Source: Pontimonas sp964350865 (GTDB lineage: Bacteria > Actinomycetota > Actinomycetes > Actinomycetales > Microbacteriaceae). Taken from it: a stretch of DNA of 64,000 nucleotides. Below the pieces are notes generated by a model. It saw nothing but the letters and a program-made list of their open reading frames with translations, ran no database searches and was not told the origin of the DNA. Numbering within the stretch: the first letter of the stretch is position 1; each line of letters begins with the position of its first letter. Below are positions 7,670-15,985 of this stretch, one piece after another. The DNA lies in contig CAYGLJ010000001.1 of the NCBI GenBank assembly GCA_964350865.1, positions 12,436-76,435 of the forward strand, given 5' to 3'. The position numbers and the translations under genes were made by a program.

Positions 7670-9121
7670 ATGGTGGAAATCTTGGCGCTCGGGCAACGAG
7701 TCCGGCATGCACGGCAGCAAGCAGGTCTGACCTTGGAGGAGCTTTCGGTTCAGGTCGGTGTCACCGCCAGTCAGTTATCTCTGGTGGAAACGGGGAAGCG
7801 AGAAGCCAAGATCGGGTTGCTCTCCTCCTTGGCAAGCGCTCTGGGAGTTGAGGTCTCAGAGCTCTTGGATGAAACTCCGCCCAACGAGCGAGCACGTCTC
7901 GAGCGAGAGTGGGCGAGTGCTGCGGCAAGTCCGCTGGTTTCCTCACTGGGTCTTCCTCCGCTTCGCGTGTCAAAGTCGGTCTCTGATGAGCACTTGCAGG
8001 TCATGGTGGGGCTGTATCACGAGCTCGTTCGACGAGAAAAGTTAGCTCTCGCAACCCCTGAAGAAGCGCGTCGCGCGAACACCGAGCTTCGCCACCACAT
8101 GCGAGAGCTGAACAACTACCGCGGTGACCTGGAAGAGCTCGCCGAGGATCTCGTCCGCTCGGTGGGGCACACCTCGAGCGGTGCGCTGACGCACCGCGAG
8201 GTCGCGATGATGGCGGGGAAGCTTGGCCTTGAAATTGTCCACGTGGGAGATCTTCCCCGAAGTGCGAGAAGCGTCACGGACCTGGAGAACGGTCGGATTT
8301 ATCTCCCGCCAGCGTCCATTCCCGGCGGGCACGGTCTTCGCTCCCTGGCTCTGCAGGCCATCGCCCACCAGGTGCTTTCGCACCCTGTTCCGAAAACCTA
8401 TGAAGAGTTCCTGCAACAGCGACTGGATATCAACTATTTCGCGGCAGCCTGCCTGATGCCGAAAACCCAGGCGCTCGAGTTCCTCCACGCCTCGAAAAAG
8501 TCCAAGAATCTCGCGGTCGAGGATTTCCGGGATGCGTTTGGTGTTACCCACGAGGCAGCCGGTCTTCGGTTCATGAACTTAGCGACCGAGCACTTGGGCC
8601 TGCCGCTGCACTTTCTGCGGGTGGGTGATGACGGTGTCGTGTACAAGGCGTATGAGAATGACGGCTTAGCGCTCCCGGAGGACGTCACCGGATCCACTGA
8701 AGGCCAGATTGTCTGTCGGCACTGGAGCGCCCGGGAGGCGTTTGTTCGGACCAATCGCACCACGGAGTATTACCAATACACCGACACCCCTGAGGGCACC
8801 TTTTGGGAGTCCACTCAGATTGGAACCTCCACGGCAGATGAGTTCTCCATCACCGTCGGGGTGAAGTTTGAGGATGCGAAGTGGTTCCGCGGTCGAGACA
8901 CCACCGAGCGGAAAGTCTCCAAGTGCCCGGACACAGAGTGTTGTCGCCGCCCCGTTCCCGCTTTGCGCGAGAAATGGGCGGGCAAAGCGTGGACGAGTGC
9001 TCGCCTGCACGCCCACGTGCTCTCGCCGCTTCGAGGGGGCTTGTTCCCCGGCGTGGATGATGTGGAACTGTTTGAGTTCTTGGAAGTCCACGAGTCTCCC
9101 GATGGGACCACTGACGGGTAA
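7670..9121 (+). CDS. RamB-type XRE regulator with IrrE/short-chain acyl sensing region
   Basis: Transcription factor of about 483 residues. An N-terminal XRE helix-turn-helix (about 5-60, with GQRVRHARQQAGLTLEEL and SQLSLVETGKR) is followed by an ImmA/IrrE-like domain (about 180-310) whose metallopeptidase motif is degenerate (IAHQVLSH instead of HExxH), and a C-terminal domain with three Cys in KCPDTECCRR. This architecture is that of RamB/PrpC-regulator proteins controlling acetate, glyoxylate-cycle or propionate genes. The ATG at 7670 is preferred to an upstream start at 7598 because it follows a -10 hexamer by 6 bases and begins just before the HTH. Divergent pckG is the likely target. 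Confidence 0.85.
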   Translation: MVEILALGQRVRHARQQAGLTLEELSVQVGVTASQLSLVETGKREAKIGLLSSLASALGVEVSELLDETPPNERARLEREWASAAASPLVSSLGLPPLRVSKSVSDEHLQVMVGLYHELVRREKLALATPEEARRANTELRHHMRELNNYRGDLEELAEDLVRSVGHTSSGALTHREVAMMAGKLGLEIVHVGDLPRSARSVTDLENGRIYLPPASIPGGHGLRSLALQAIAHQVLSHPVPKTYEEFLQQRLDINYFAAACLMPKTQALEFLHASKKSKNLAVEDFRDAFGVTHEAAGLRFMNLATEHLGLPLHFLRVGDDGVVYKAYENDGLALPEDVTGSTEGQIVCRHWSAREAFVRTNRTTEYYQYTDTPEGTFWESTQIGTSTADEFSITVGVKFEDAKWFRGRDTTERKVSKCPDTECCRRPVPALREKWAGKAWTSARLHAHVLSPLRGGLFPGVDDVELFEFLEVHESPDGTTDG

Positions 9122-9124
9122 ATG

Positions 9125-9197
9125 TGCCCCCAGTAGGATTCGAACCTACGGCCTTCTGCTCCGGAGGCAGACGCTCTATCCCCTGAGCTATGGGGGC
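9125..9197 (-). tRNA. tRNA-Arg (anticodon CCG)
   Basis: A 73-base cloverleaf on the minus strand. The acceptor stem GCCCCCA pairs with TGGGGGC, the anticodon loop is CTCCGGA giving anticodon CCG for the CGG codon, the T arm is GTAGG-TTCGAAT-CCTAC, and the discriminator base is A. CCA is not encoded. It ends 3 bases after the regulator's stop codon on the opposite strand and is divergent from argS, its own synthetase. Confidence 0.97.
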
Positions 9198-9214
9198 TCG
9201 GTGGGGCATCCACC

Positions 9215-9220
9215 AGGGTA
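9215..9220 (-). promoter_or_regulatory. -10 element of tRNA-Arg
   Basis: TACCCT on the minus strand, ending 17 bases before the first base of the tRNA, which leaves a leader of about 10 bases. Confidence 0.4.
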
Positions 9221-9253
9221 CAACCTCGACGGGCTCTGGAGAGCCCCCGCTAC

Positions 9254-9259
9254 TAGGAT
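9254..9259 (+). promoter_or_regulatory. -10 element of argS (leaderless or very short leader)
   Basis: TAGGAT ends 8 bases before the GTG at 9268. Confidence 0.45.
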
Positions 9260-9267
9260 GGGGCGTT

Positions 9268-10917
9268 GTGGACCCCCGAGCTTTAGCCGCCCTCATTCGA
9301 GAGAGCGCCAGTCGCCATCTTGGCCAGGCTCCAGAGCTCTCCGACGATGACATCGCACTTGAGCGCCCCAAAAACAGGGACCACGGCGATTGGGCGACCT
9401 CGATTGCATTGAAACTGGCCAAGGTCGCAGGCTCCAATCCCCGAGACCTCGCTACCGCCATCGCCACGGAGTTGTTGACCCACGAGGGAATCCAGTCCGC
9501 AGAGGTCGCAGGCCCAGGCTTTATCAACATCACGCTGGATGCCGGTAGCGCTGGTGAACTGGTGAAAACCATCGTGGAGGCGGGGGAGTCCTACGGGCAG
9601 GGCACAGAGCTTGCCGGTCAGGTCATCAATGTGGAGTATGTCTCGGCGAATCCCACCGGACCACTTCACATTGGCCACACCCGCTGGGCAGCATTGGGTG
9701 ACTCTCTCGTGCGGGTACTGCGGGCAGCGGGTGCGAGTGTGACGTCCGAGTTCTACATCAACGACCAAGGTGTCCAAATGGACAAGTTTGGGCTCTCCGT
9801 CATCGCAGCCGCAGAGGGGTCGAATCCCCCCGAGGATGGCTATCAGGGGGAATACATCCAAGACTTAGCAAGGAGGGTTCTTGAGCGGGTCCCCGACTTG
9901 CTAACACTTCCCGAACCCACTCGCACCGAGACTGCCCGTGACCAGGCTTATGAACTTCAACTGGGAGACATCCAGGAATCTCTCGCTCGGTTCAACGTTC
10001 ACTTTGATGTCTGGTTCTCAGAGCGCACTCTGCACGCACCAGACGACGCGGGTCACAGCCTGATCGATAACTCGGTAGAGCGTTTGCGCGCTGGCGGTCA
10101 CGTATTTGACGAAGAGGGTGCCACCTGGGTCCGCACCACCGATTTTGGCGATGACAAAGATCGGGTTATTCGTCGTGCCAACGGTGCGTATACCTACTTC
10201 GCTGCGGATGCCGCCTACTACCTCTCCAAATCAGACCGCGGTTTTTGGAAGAAGATCTACCTCCTCGGTGCTGATCACCACGGCTACATCCACCGCCTGA
10301 AAGCGCTTGCCGGTGCTGCTGGGGATGACCCCGAGGTGAATGTGGAGATCCTGATTGGCCAATTGGTGAGCATCAACGGGGCAAAGCTCTCTAAGCGCGC
10401 GGGCAACATTGTGGAACTCGATGATCTCCAAGCCTGGTTGGGAACAGATGCGCTTCGCTACTCGCTAGCGCGCTACCCGGCAGATTCCCCGCTCACCCTG
10501 GACTCTGACATTCTCACCAAGCGCAGCAATGACAACCCCGTGTTCTATGTCCAATACGCCCACGCCCGCACCCACCAGGTCGCGAGGAACGCGGCGGCTG
10601 CCGGTGTCACAGCGGAGACGTTTGAGCCGGGAACCCTCACCCACGACACCGAGTCGACCCTGATCGCCTCGCTGGGAGATTTTCCCCGGGTTGTTGCTCA
10701 AGCAGCAGAGCTGCGCGAGCCCCACCGGGTCGCCCGATATCTCGAAGAGGTCGCCGCGGTCTATCACCGCTGGTATGACGCCTGTCGCGTCACGCCGCAG
10801 GGAGATGACCCCATCGACAGTGTGCACGGAACCAGGTTGTGGCTCAACGACGCCACCGGTCAGGTGCTACGCAATGGTTTGTTCCTGCTCGGTGTGAGTG
10901 CACCTGAGCGTATGTAG
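9268..10917 (+). CDS. argS: arginyl-tRNA synthetase
   Basis: Charges tRNA-Arg; class I synthetase of about 549 residues. HIGH is intact in NPTGPLHIGHTRWAALGD, the KMSKS region reads KLSKRAGN as is usual for this enzyme, and the C-terminal anticodon-binding DALR-like domain ends in LGVSAPERM. The GTG at 9268 is chosen over a longer start at 9190, since the longer form would run into the tRNA gene and would be translated from a region upstream of the -10 element. argS followed by lysA is an order conserved in actinobacteria. Confidence 0.95.
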   Translation: MDPRALAALIRESASRHLGQAPELSDDDIALERPKNRDHGDWATSIALKLAKVAGSNPRDLATAIATELLTHEGIQSAEVAGPGFINITLDAGSAGELVKTIVEAGESYGQGTELAGQVINVEYVSANPTGPLHIGHTRWAALGDSLVRVLRAAGASVTSEFYINDQGVQMDKFGLSVIAAAEGSNPPEDGYQGEYIQDLARRVLERVPDLLTLPEPTRTETARDQAYELQLGDIQESLARFNVHFDVWFSERTLHAPDDAGHSLIDNSVERLRAGGHVFDEEGATWVRTTDFGDDKDRVIRRANGAYTYFAADAAYYLSKSDRGFWKKIYLLGADHHGYIHRLKALAGAAGDDPEVNVEILIGQLVSINGAKLSKRAGNIVELDDLQAWLGTDALRYSLARYPADSPLTLDSDILTKRSNDNPVFYVQYAHARTHQVARNAAAAGVTAETFEPGTLTHDTESTLIASLGDFPRVVAQAAELREPHRVARYLEEVAAVYHRWYDACRVTPQGDDPIDSVHGTRLWLNDATGQVLRNGLFLLGVSAPERM

Positions 10918-10941
10918 CTATTGCCCTCACTGGCGATTCGC

Positions 10942-10947
10942 TATCCT
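10942..10947 (+). promoter_or_regulatory. possible -10 element upstream of lysA
   Basis: TATCCT with TTGCCC (10921-10926) as a possible -35 at a short 15-base spacing. It would give lysA a leader of roughly 65 bases in addition to read-through from argS. Confidence 0.3.
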
Positions 10948-10982
10948 GGGGGAGGCTTCAGGGACCAATCCGGGTTCGCTCG

Positions 10983-11010
10983 CCTCACACCAAGACTGCG
11001 ACTCGTGAGG
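10983..11010 (+). promoter_or_regulatory. hairpin covering the lysA ribosome binding site
   Basis: CCTCAC (10983-10988) pairs with GTGAGG (11005-11010) across a 16-base loop. The right arm contains the first part of the GAGGTGAG ribosome binding site, so the stem could hide it. Confidence 0.35.
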
Positions 11011-11018
11011 TGAGTGTT

Positions 11019-12422
11019 GTGTCTAATCCCCTAGCTCCAGGGTGGCTTCCAGCCCCTGGTGATGCGAATGCCCTGCATTCGGGGATTTGGCCTGCCAGCA
11101 TGCGCCGGGATGACACCGGGGTGCTCGAGCTCGGGGGAGTGCCCGTCACAGAACTTATCGAGCACTATGGTTCCCCGCTCTATGTCTTTGACCAGGACGA
11201 CCTCATCTCTCGTGCACAGAGTGTCCAAGAGGCCGTAAGTTCTGCGTGCGCGCGGCATGGCATCACCGGCAGTGTCTATTACGCATCCAAATCCTTTATC
11301 TCTGGACATGTGGTGTCCTGGATTGAGGACGCTGGACTCGGGTTTGATGTGGCGAGCGCCGGAGAGATGGCGATTGCGCTTGCCGGCGGCGCCAACCCCG
11401 ACCACCTCGAGTTTCAGGGAAACAACAAATCCGAGGATGAAATCGCCCAAGCCATGAGTGCGGGGGTGGCGACCATTGTGATTGATGCGCCCATCGAGGC
11501 AACTCGTATTCAAGCGATTGCCTCGTCCATGGACACGCGGCAAAAGGTCATGATCCGAGTGAACACGGGTGTTCACGCGGATACCCACGACTATTTGGCG
11601 ACTGCACGAGAAGATCAAAAGTTTGGGTTGTCTCCCGAGGAGGCGATCGCTCTGGTGTCGGTCATTAGAGACTCCTCGCACCTCGACTTCGTGGGTCTGC
11701 ACTCCCACATTGGGTCGCAAATCTTTCGCACCGAGGGATTCCTCGAAGCGGCCACCCGGATGGTGGAGGTTTACCAGCAGGTTCGACGAGAGGGCGAGGC
11801 CTTCACCCTCAACCTGGGAGGCGGTTTCGGCATTGCCTACACCGAGGCCGACGAGCCGATGGCGGTGTCGCACCTGATAGACACCATCGTTGACCACGTT
11901 GCCAACCTCTGCACCGCTCAAGGACTCCCCATCCCGAACCTTGCATTTGAGCCAGGTCGAGTGATTTCCGGGCCCGCCGGAGTAACCCTTTACACGGTCG
12001 GTGTGACCAAGCCGGTCACCGTTCACGAGGGTGATCAGGTGGCGACCAGGCTCTATGTGAGTGTCGATGGCGGCATGAGCGATAACGCGAGGCCGGCACT
12101 TTACGGCGCTAACTACAGCGCTCGGATCGCCTCCCGGGCATCCGGCGAGCCACCCGCACTGGTGCGGGTGGTGGGTAAGCACTGTGAGAGCGGCGACATT
12201 GTCGTGAACGCTGAGTATCTGCCCGGCGATGTGGCGCCGGGTGATGTGCTCGCCGTGGCTGCCACTGGCGCGTATTGCTATTCGCTCTCCAGCAATTACA
12301 ACGTGGTCGGGCGCCCACCGGTTGTCGCCGTCTCGGGTGGCTCCTCTACCCTGATGGTGGCGGGCGAGACCCTCGATGACGTATTGGCTAGGGATCAGGG
12401 ACTCTCGAGAGGTCAGGGATAA
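11019..12422 (+). CDS. lysA: diaminopimelate decarboxylase
   Basis: Last step of lysine synthesis: meso-diaminopimelate to lysine. Fold-type III PLP enzyme; the Schiff-base lysine is in YYASKSF (Lys91 from the chosen start), HSHIGSQ forms part of the PLP phosphate site, and the active-site motif CESGD lies near the C-terminus. Two in-frame GTG codons (11010 and 11019) are possible; 11019 is preferred because GAGGTGA is then 5 bases upstream. The next gene, hom, starts 4 bases after the stop, so lysA and the threonine branch are co-transcribed. Confidence 0.95.
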   Translation: MSNPLAPGWLPAPGDANALHSGIWPASMRRDDTGVLELGGVPVTELIEHYGSPLYVFDQDDLISRAQSVQEAVSSACARHGITGSVYYASKSFISGHVVSWIEDAGLGFDVASAGEMAIALAGGANPDHLEFQGNNKSEDEIAQAMSAGVATIVIDAPIEATRIQAIASSMDTRQKVMIRVNTGVHADTHDYLATAREDQKFGLSPEEAIALVSVIRDSSHLDFVGLHSHIGSQIFRTEGFLEAATRMVEVYQQVRREGEAFTLNLGGGFGIAYTEADEPMAVSHLIDTIVDHVANLCTAQGLPIPNLAFEPGRVISGPAGVTLYTVGVTKPVTVHEGDQVATRLYVSVDGGMSDNARPALYGANYSARIASRASGEPPALVRVVGKHCESGDIVVNAEYLPGDVAPGDVLAVAATGAYCYSLSSNYNVVGRPPVVAVSGGSSTLMVAGETLDDVLARDQGLSRGQG

Positions 12423-12426
12423 GACA

Positions 12427-13746
12427 ATGCGCGAGAACTATAGGAAGCTTCGGGTTGCCGTCCTCGGTGGCGGAACGGTGGGGGCTCAGGTAGCCCACAG
12501 GCTGCTGGAGAATGCTGACGAGCTCGGTTCGCGCTCCGGTGCTGGCCTGGAGCTCATCGGTGTCGCCGTTCGTGACCTCTCGGCAAAGCGTTCAGTATCA
12601 CTGCCGAAAGAGCTTCTGACCACGGATCCACACTCCCTCATTGTGGGAGCAGACATTGTGGTGGAACTGATGGGCGGCCTCGAGCCCGCGCGAACCCTCA
12701 TTTTGGAAGCCCTCACCTCCGGTGCGGATGTCATTACCGCGAACAAGGCGCTCCTGGCCGAGCACGGCCCCGAGCTTTTTGATGCCGCGGCCAAAGTAGG
12801 CGCACAGTTGTATTACGAGGCGGCAGTGGCAGCAGCCATCCCGATTATTCGTCCACTGCGCGATTCCCTCGCGGGTGACCACGTCACCAAAATCATGGGC
12901 ATCGTGAACGGCACGACCAACTACATCCTCGATGAGATGGACACCCTGGGCCTCGGTTTCGACGAAGCGCTTGCGGCGGCCACTGAGCTGGGTTACGCCG
13001 AAGCTGACCCTACTGCGGACATCGAAGGGTTTGATGCCGCACAAAAAGCCTCCATCCTGTCTTCTCTTGCTTTCCACACCGCGGTGCCGCTGGGCGACGT
13101 CTACCGTGAGGGCATTACCGGGGTGAGCGCCGCTCAGATTGAAGCTGCGAAGCGCTCCGGTCACGTCATCAAACTGCTGGCTATTTGTGAGCGAAGGGTT
13201 GATGCACACACCGGCCACGAGGGTGTGAGCACTCGCGTGCACCCCACCCTGATTCCGCGCACCCACCCCTTGGCAGCTGCTCGCGGAGCCAACAACGCGG
13301 TCTACGTGGAGGCTGAAGCTGCCGGCCCCCTGATGTTCTACGGCGCCGGTGCTGGTGGCCCCGAAACTGCGTCCGCAGTGCTCGGCGACATCGTGTCCGC
13401 GGCACGTCGGCACGTGGTCGGCGGTCCGGGTGTGGGGGAGAGCACCCACGCTGACCTCCCCAGTATTCCTTTGTCACACGTGGAGAGCAGGCTTCAGATC
13501 ACCCTCGTCGTGACCGACCAGCCCGGTGTTCTCGCCGCAATTGCGGGAGTGTTTAGTGAGCACCAGGTCTCGGTGGAAACACTCCACCAGAGCGCCTCGA
13601 CCAGCCAGGATGCGGGAGACCAGACCGCTACGCTTGTCATCCAGACACATCTTGCGTCCGAAGAGCGCACGCAGGCCACCATCGCTGCACTTGCGCAGAA
13701 CCCGGTGGTGTTGAGCGTGTCCAGTGTGTTGCGAGTAGAGGGATAG
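12427..13746 (+). CDS. hom: homoserine dehydrogenase
   Basis: Reduces aspartate semialdehyde to homoserine, the branch to threonine and methionine. 439 residues: Rossmann motif GGGTVG (14-19), the catalytic domain with IMGIVNGTTNYIL and GYAEADPTADIEG, and a C-terminal ACT domain beginning ITLVVTDQPGVLAAIAGVF, the usual site of threonine feedback control. The ATG at 12427 is chosen over an upstream in-frame start at 12376, which would overlap lysA by 47 bases. Five bases separate it from thrC. Confidence 0.96.
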   Translation: MRENYRKLRVAVLGGGTVGAQVAHRLLENADELGSRSGAGLELIGVAVRDLSAKRSVSLPKELLTTDPHSLIVGADIVVELMGGLEPARTLILEALTSGADVITANKALLAEHGPELFDAAAKVGAQLYYEAAVAAAIPIIRPLRDSLAGDHVTKIMGIVNGTTNYILDEMDTLGLGFDEALAAATELGYAEADPTADIEGFDAAQKASILSSLAFHTAVPLGDVYREGITGVSAAQIEAAKRSGHVIKLLAICERRVDAHTGHEGVSTRVHPTLIPRTHPLAAARGANNAVYVEAEAAGPLMFYGAGAGGPETASAVLGDIVSAARRHVVGGPGVGESTHADLPSIPLSHVESRLQITLVVTDQPGVLAAIAGVFSEHQVSVETLHQSASTSQDAGDQTATLVIQTHLASEERTQATIAALAQNPVVLSVSSVLRVEG

Positions 13747-13751
13747 GTCAG

Positions 13752-14879
13752 ATGGCGTTGTTCGGTTTCAACCGACCCGAGGGGCTCAAGCACCGCAGGG
13801 GTTCCCGGCAGTGGCGCGGCGTCATCCATGAATACGCCGACCGCCTCGATGTCAGCAAGAGCACTCCTGTGGTCTCTTTGGGAGAGGGCGGCACGCCGCT
13901 GATTGAGGCGCACCGTCTCTCGGAGATGACGGGACTTCGTGTCTTCATCAAGTTTGAGGGAATGAACCCCACCGGGTCATTTAAAGACCGTGGTATGACG
14001 ATGGCCGTCTCCAAAGCCAAAGAGCACGGTGCGAAAGCTGTCATCTGTGCGTCAACGGGAAACACTTCGGCCTCCGCTGCCGCTTATGCCGCCTATGGCG
14101 GCATGACCGCGGCAGTCCTCGTGCCCGATGGCAAGATCTCGATGGGCAAGCTCAGCCAAGCCGTTATCCACAACGCTCACGTGTTGCAGGTGGCAGGAAA
14201 CTTTGACGACTGCCTCGATATCGCCCGCGATCTGGCAGAGAACTACCCGGTTCACCTGGTGAACTCGGTGAACAACGACCGTATCGAGGGTCAAAAGACC
14301 GCGTCCTTTGAGGTCATCGATGTGTTGGGTCGCGCCCCGGAGTATCACTTCTTGCCTGTCGGTAACGCTGGAAATTACACGGCGTATCACCGTGGCTATC
14401 GAGAGGAAGCCAAGCGCGGTCGCACGTCTGGCATTCCTCGCATGTTTGGATTCCAAGCCGCCGGTTCTGCTCCCTTCATCACCGGTGAGCGCGTTAAGAA
14501 CCCGGACACCATTGCGACTGCAATCCGGATTGGTAACCCTGCGTCCTGGGATCTAGCGCTCGCCGCACGAGAAGACAGCAACGGTTATTTCGGAGCAATT
14601 GACGACCAGGGCATTCTTGCCGCCCACAAGCTATTGGCCAAAGAGGTGGGTGTGTTCGTGGAGCCCTCCTCAGCGATCAGCGTTGCCGGTCTGATGGAGC
14701 GTGCGGAAGCTGGGGTCCTCGAGAAAGGTGCCACGGCCGTCCTGACGGTGACGGGTCACGGTCTGAAAGATCCACAATGGGCACTCAAGAACGCTGATGG
14801 CTCTGATGCTGAACCCACCAAGGTTCCCGTCGATGTCGCCCAGATTGCCGAGGTTTTGGGATTGAAGGCAGGCGCATGA
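13752..14879 (+). CDS. thrC: threonine synthase
   Basis: Converts O-phosphohomoserine to threonine. Fold-type II PLP enzyme of 375 residues; the PLP lysine is Lys78 in NPTGSFKDRGM, and the phosphate-binding loop is LPVGNAGNYTAY. This is the short actinobacterial/Bacillus-type enzyme. It overlaps thrB by 4 bases (ATGA), completing the hom-thrC-thrB unit. Confidence 0.96.
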   Translation: MALFGFNRPEGLKHRRGSRQWRGVIHEYADRLDVSKSTPVVSLGEGGTPLIEAHRLSEMTGLRVFIKFEGMNPTGSFKDRGMTMAVSKAKEHGAKAVICASTGNTSASAAAYAAYGGMTAAVLVPDGKISMGKLSQAVIHNAHVLQVAGNFDDCLDIARDLAENYPVHLVNSVNNDRIEGQKTASFEVIDVLGRAPEYHFLPVGNAGNYTAYHRGYREEAKRGRTSGIPRMFGFQAAGSAPFITGERVKNPDTIATAIRIGNPASWDLALAAREDSNGYFGAIDDQGILAAHKLLAKEVGVFVEPSSAISVAGLMERAEAGVLEKGATAVLTVTGHGLKDPQWALKNADGSDAEPTKVPVDVAQIAEVLGLKAGA

Positions 14880-15820
14880 GCAAGTCTCCTTCCGTAGGTC
14901 GCAGAGTTGTGGTCGAAGTTCCCGCTACGACCGCCAACTTGGGTCCGGGTTTTGACACGCTCGGAATGGCGCTGACCATCCAAGATCGACTGACAGCGAC
15001 CGTGGTGGACGCCCCCGGTGTCCGGGTCGATGTTCACGGAGTTGGCGAGGGCGAAGTCCCCACCGATGAGACCAACCTCATCGCGCGCTCCATGGCCCAC
15101 GCTTTTGCCTCGAAGAAAATTCCGATGCCGGGTATTCACCTCGAAGCTCACAACGTCATCCCGCATGGCCGAGGATTGGGGTCCTCTGGAGCCGCCATCG
15201 TTTCGGGTGTGATGGCAGCCAAAGGTTTACTCGAGGGCATCGCCGACTTCAGTGCATCAGAGCTCCTCTCCTTGGCTACCGACATGGAAGGCCACCCCGA
15301 CAACATCGCTCCCTCGCTGTTTGGCGGTCTCACGATTGCGTGGATGACCGATGAGGGACCCAAACACAAGAAGCTCAGCGTGCATCGCGGAGTATCCCTA
15401 GTGGTTGCCGTTCCCGAAGACTCGAGCATGTCCACCCAGCTGGCACGGAGTCTTCAGCCAGAAACGGTTCCCCACAAGGACGCCATCTTCAACCTTTCGC
15501 GCTCAGCCCTCCTGATTGCTGCTCTCATCCAGAGTCCGGAGCTGCTCTTCGAAGCCACCGAGGATCGACTTCACCAGAACTATCGGGCGAGTGCCATGAA
15601 AGACACGGACGCTTTGTTGCAGACTCTGCGCGCGAAAGGCTACGCCGCGGTGGTGTCCGGCGCCGGTCCCTCGGTCCTCATTTTGTGTCCTGACCCGGGT
15701 CAGCGACTCGACATTGCCCAGGTCGTGGAGGCTCATCCAGGTGGTACGTGGACTACCCACATGCTGACCGTCGATGAGCGAGGTGCTACAGTGGAGGAAG
15801 TTCCGGCGCTCGCCGACTGA
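14876..15820 (+). CDS. thrB: homoserine kinase
   Basis: Phosphorylates homoserine for ThrC. GHMP-kinase family, 314 residues: N-terminal NLGPGFDTLG (21-30), the ATP-binding loop GRGLGSSGAA (98-107) and the C-terminal VSGAGPSVL motif. Start overlaps the thrC stop (ATGA). A 165-base gap follows before rho. Confidence 0.95.
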   Translation: MSKSPSVGRRVVVEVPATTANLGPGFDTLGMALTIQDRLTATVVDAPGVRVDVHGVGEGEVPTDETNLIARSMAHAFASKKIPMPGIHLEAHNVIPHGRGLGSSGAAIVSGVMAAKGLLEGIADFSASELLSLATDMEGHPDNIAPSLFGGLTIAWMTDEGPKHKKLSVHRGVSLVVAVPEDSSMSTQLARSLQPETVPHKDAIFNLSRSALLIAALIQSPELLFEATEDRLHQNYRASAMKDTDALLQTLRAKGYAAVVSGAGPSVLILCPDPGQRLDIAQVVEAHPGGTWTTHMLTVDERGATVEEVPALAD

Positions 15821-15952
15821 CCCCAGTTAGCGCTCCGGATCGCCTCATCACTACAACGCCACGTTCGTTCAACGGCGTGAGGGTCCATCGTGACAGAGGG
15901 AGCCATGCTCCATCGGACCGCACAGCGTCAAGTAGATGCAGGCAAATCTAAT

Positions 15953-15966
15953 GCCGCGATCGCGGC
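15953..15966. repeat. palindrome just upstream of rho
   Basis: Perfect 14-base palindrome GCCGCGATCGCGGC, flanked by TAAT and TATTA. It sits 9 bases before the AAGGAG ribosome binding site of rho, within the 165-base gap after thrB. As RNA it can form a 5-base-pair hairpin. It could mark the end of the threonine operon, a regulator site or a leader element for rho; no T-tract follows. Confidence 0.45.
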
Positions 15967-15985
15967 GTATTAACAAGGAGAAAAC

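Noticed and set aside
9125..9197. tRNA-Arg as an integration site for a mobile element
   Set aside because: No integrase, direct repeat of the tRNA end or foreign gene block lies beside it; both flanks are core genes.
11031..12182. 383-residue frame on the minus strand opposite lysA
   Set aside because: Antisense shadow of lysA with no motif.
12598..13449. 283-residue frame on the minus strand opposite hom
   Set aside because: Antisense shadow of hom; composition and lack of domains argue against a gene.
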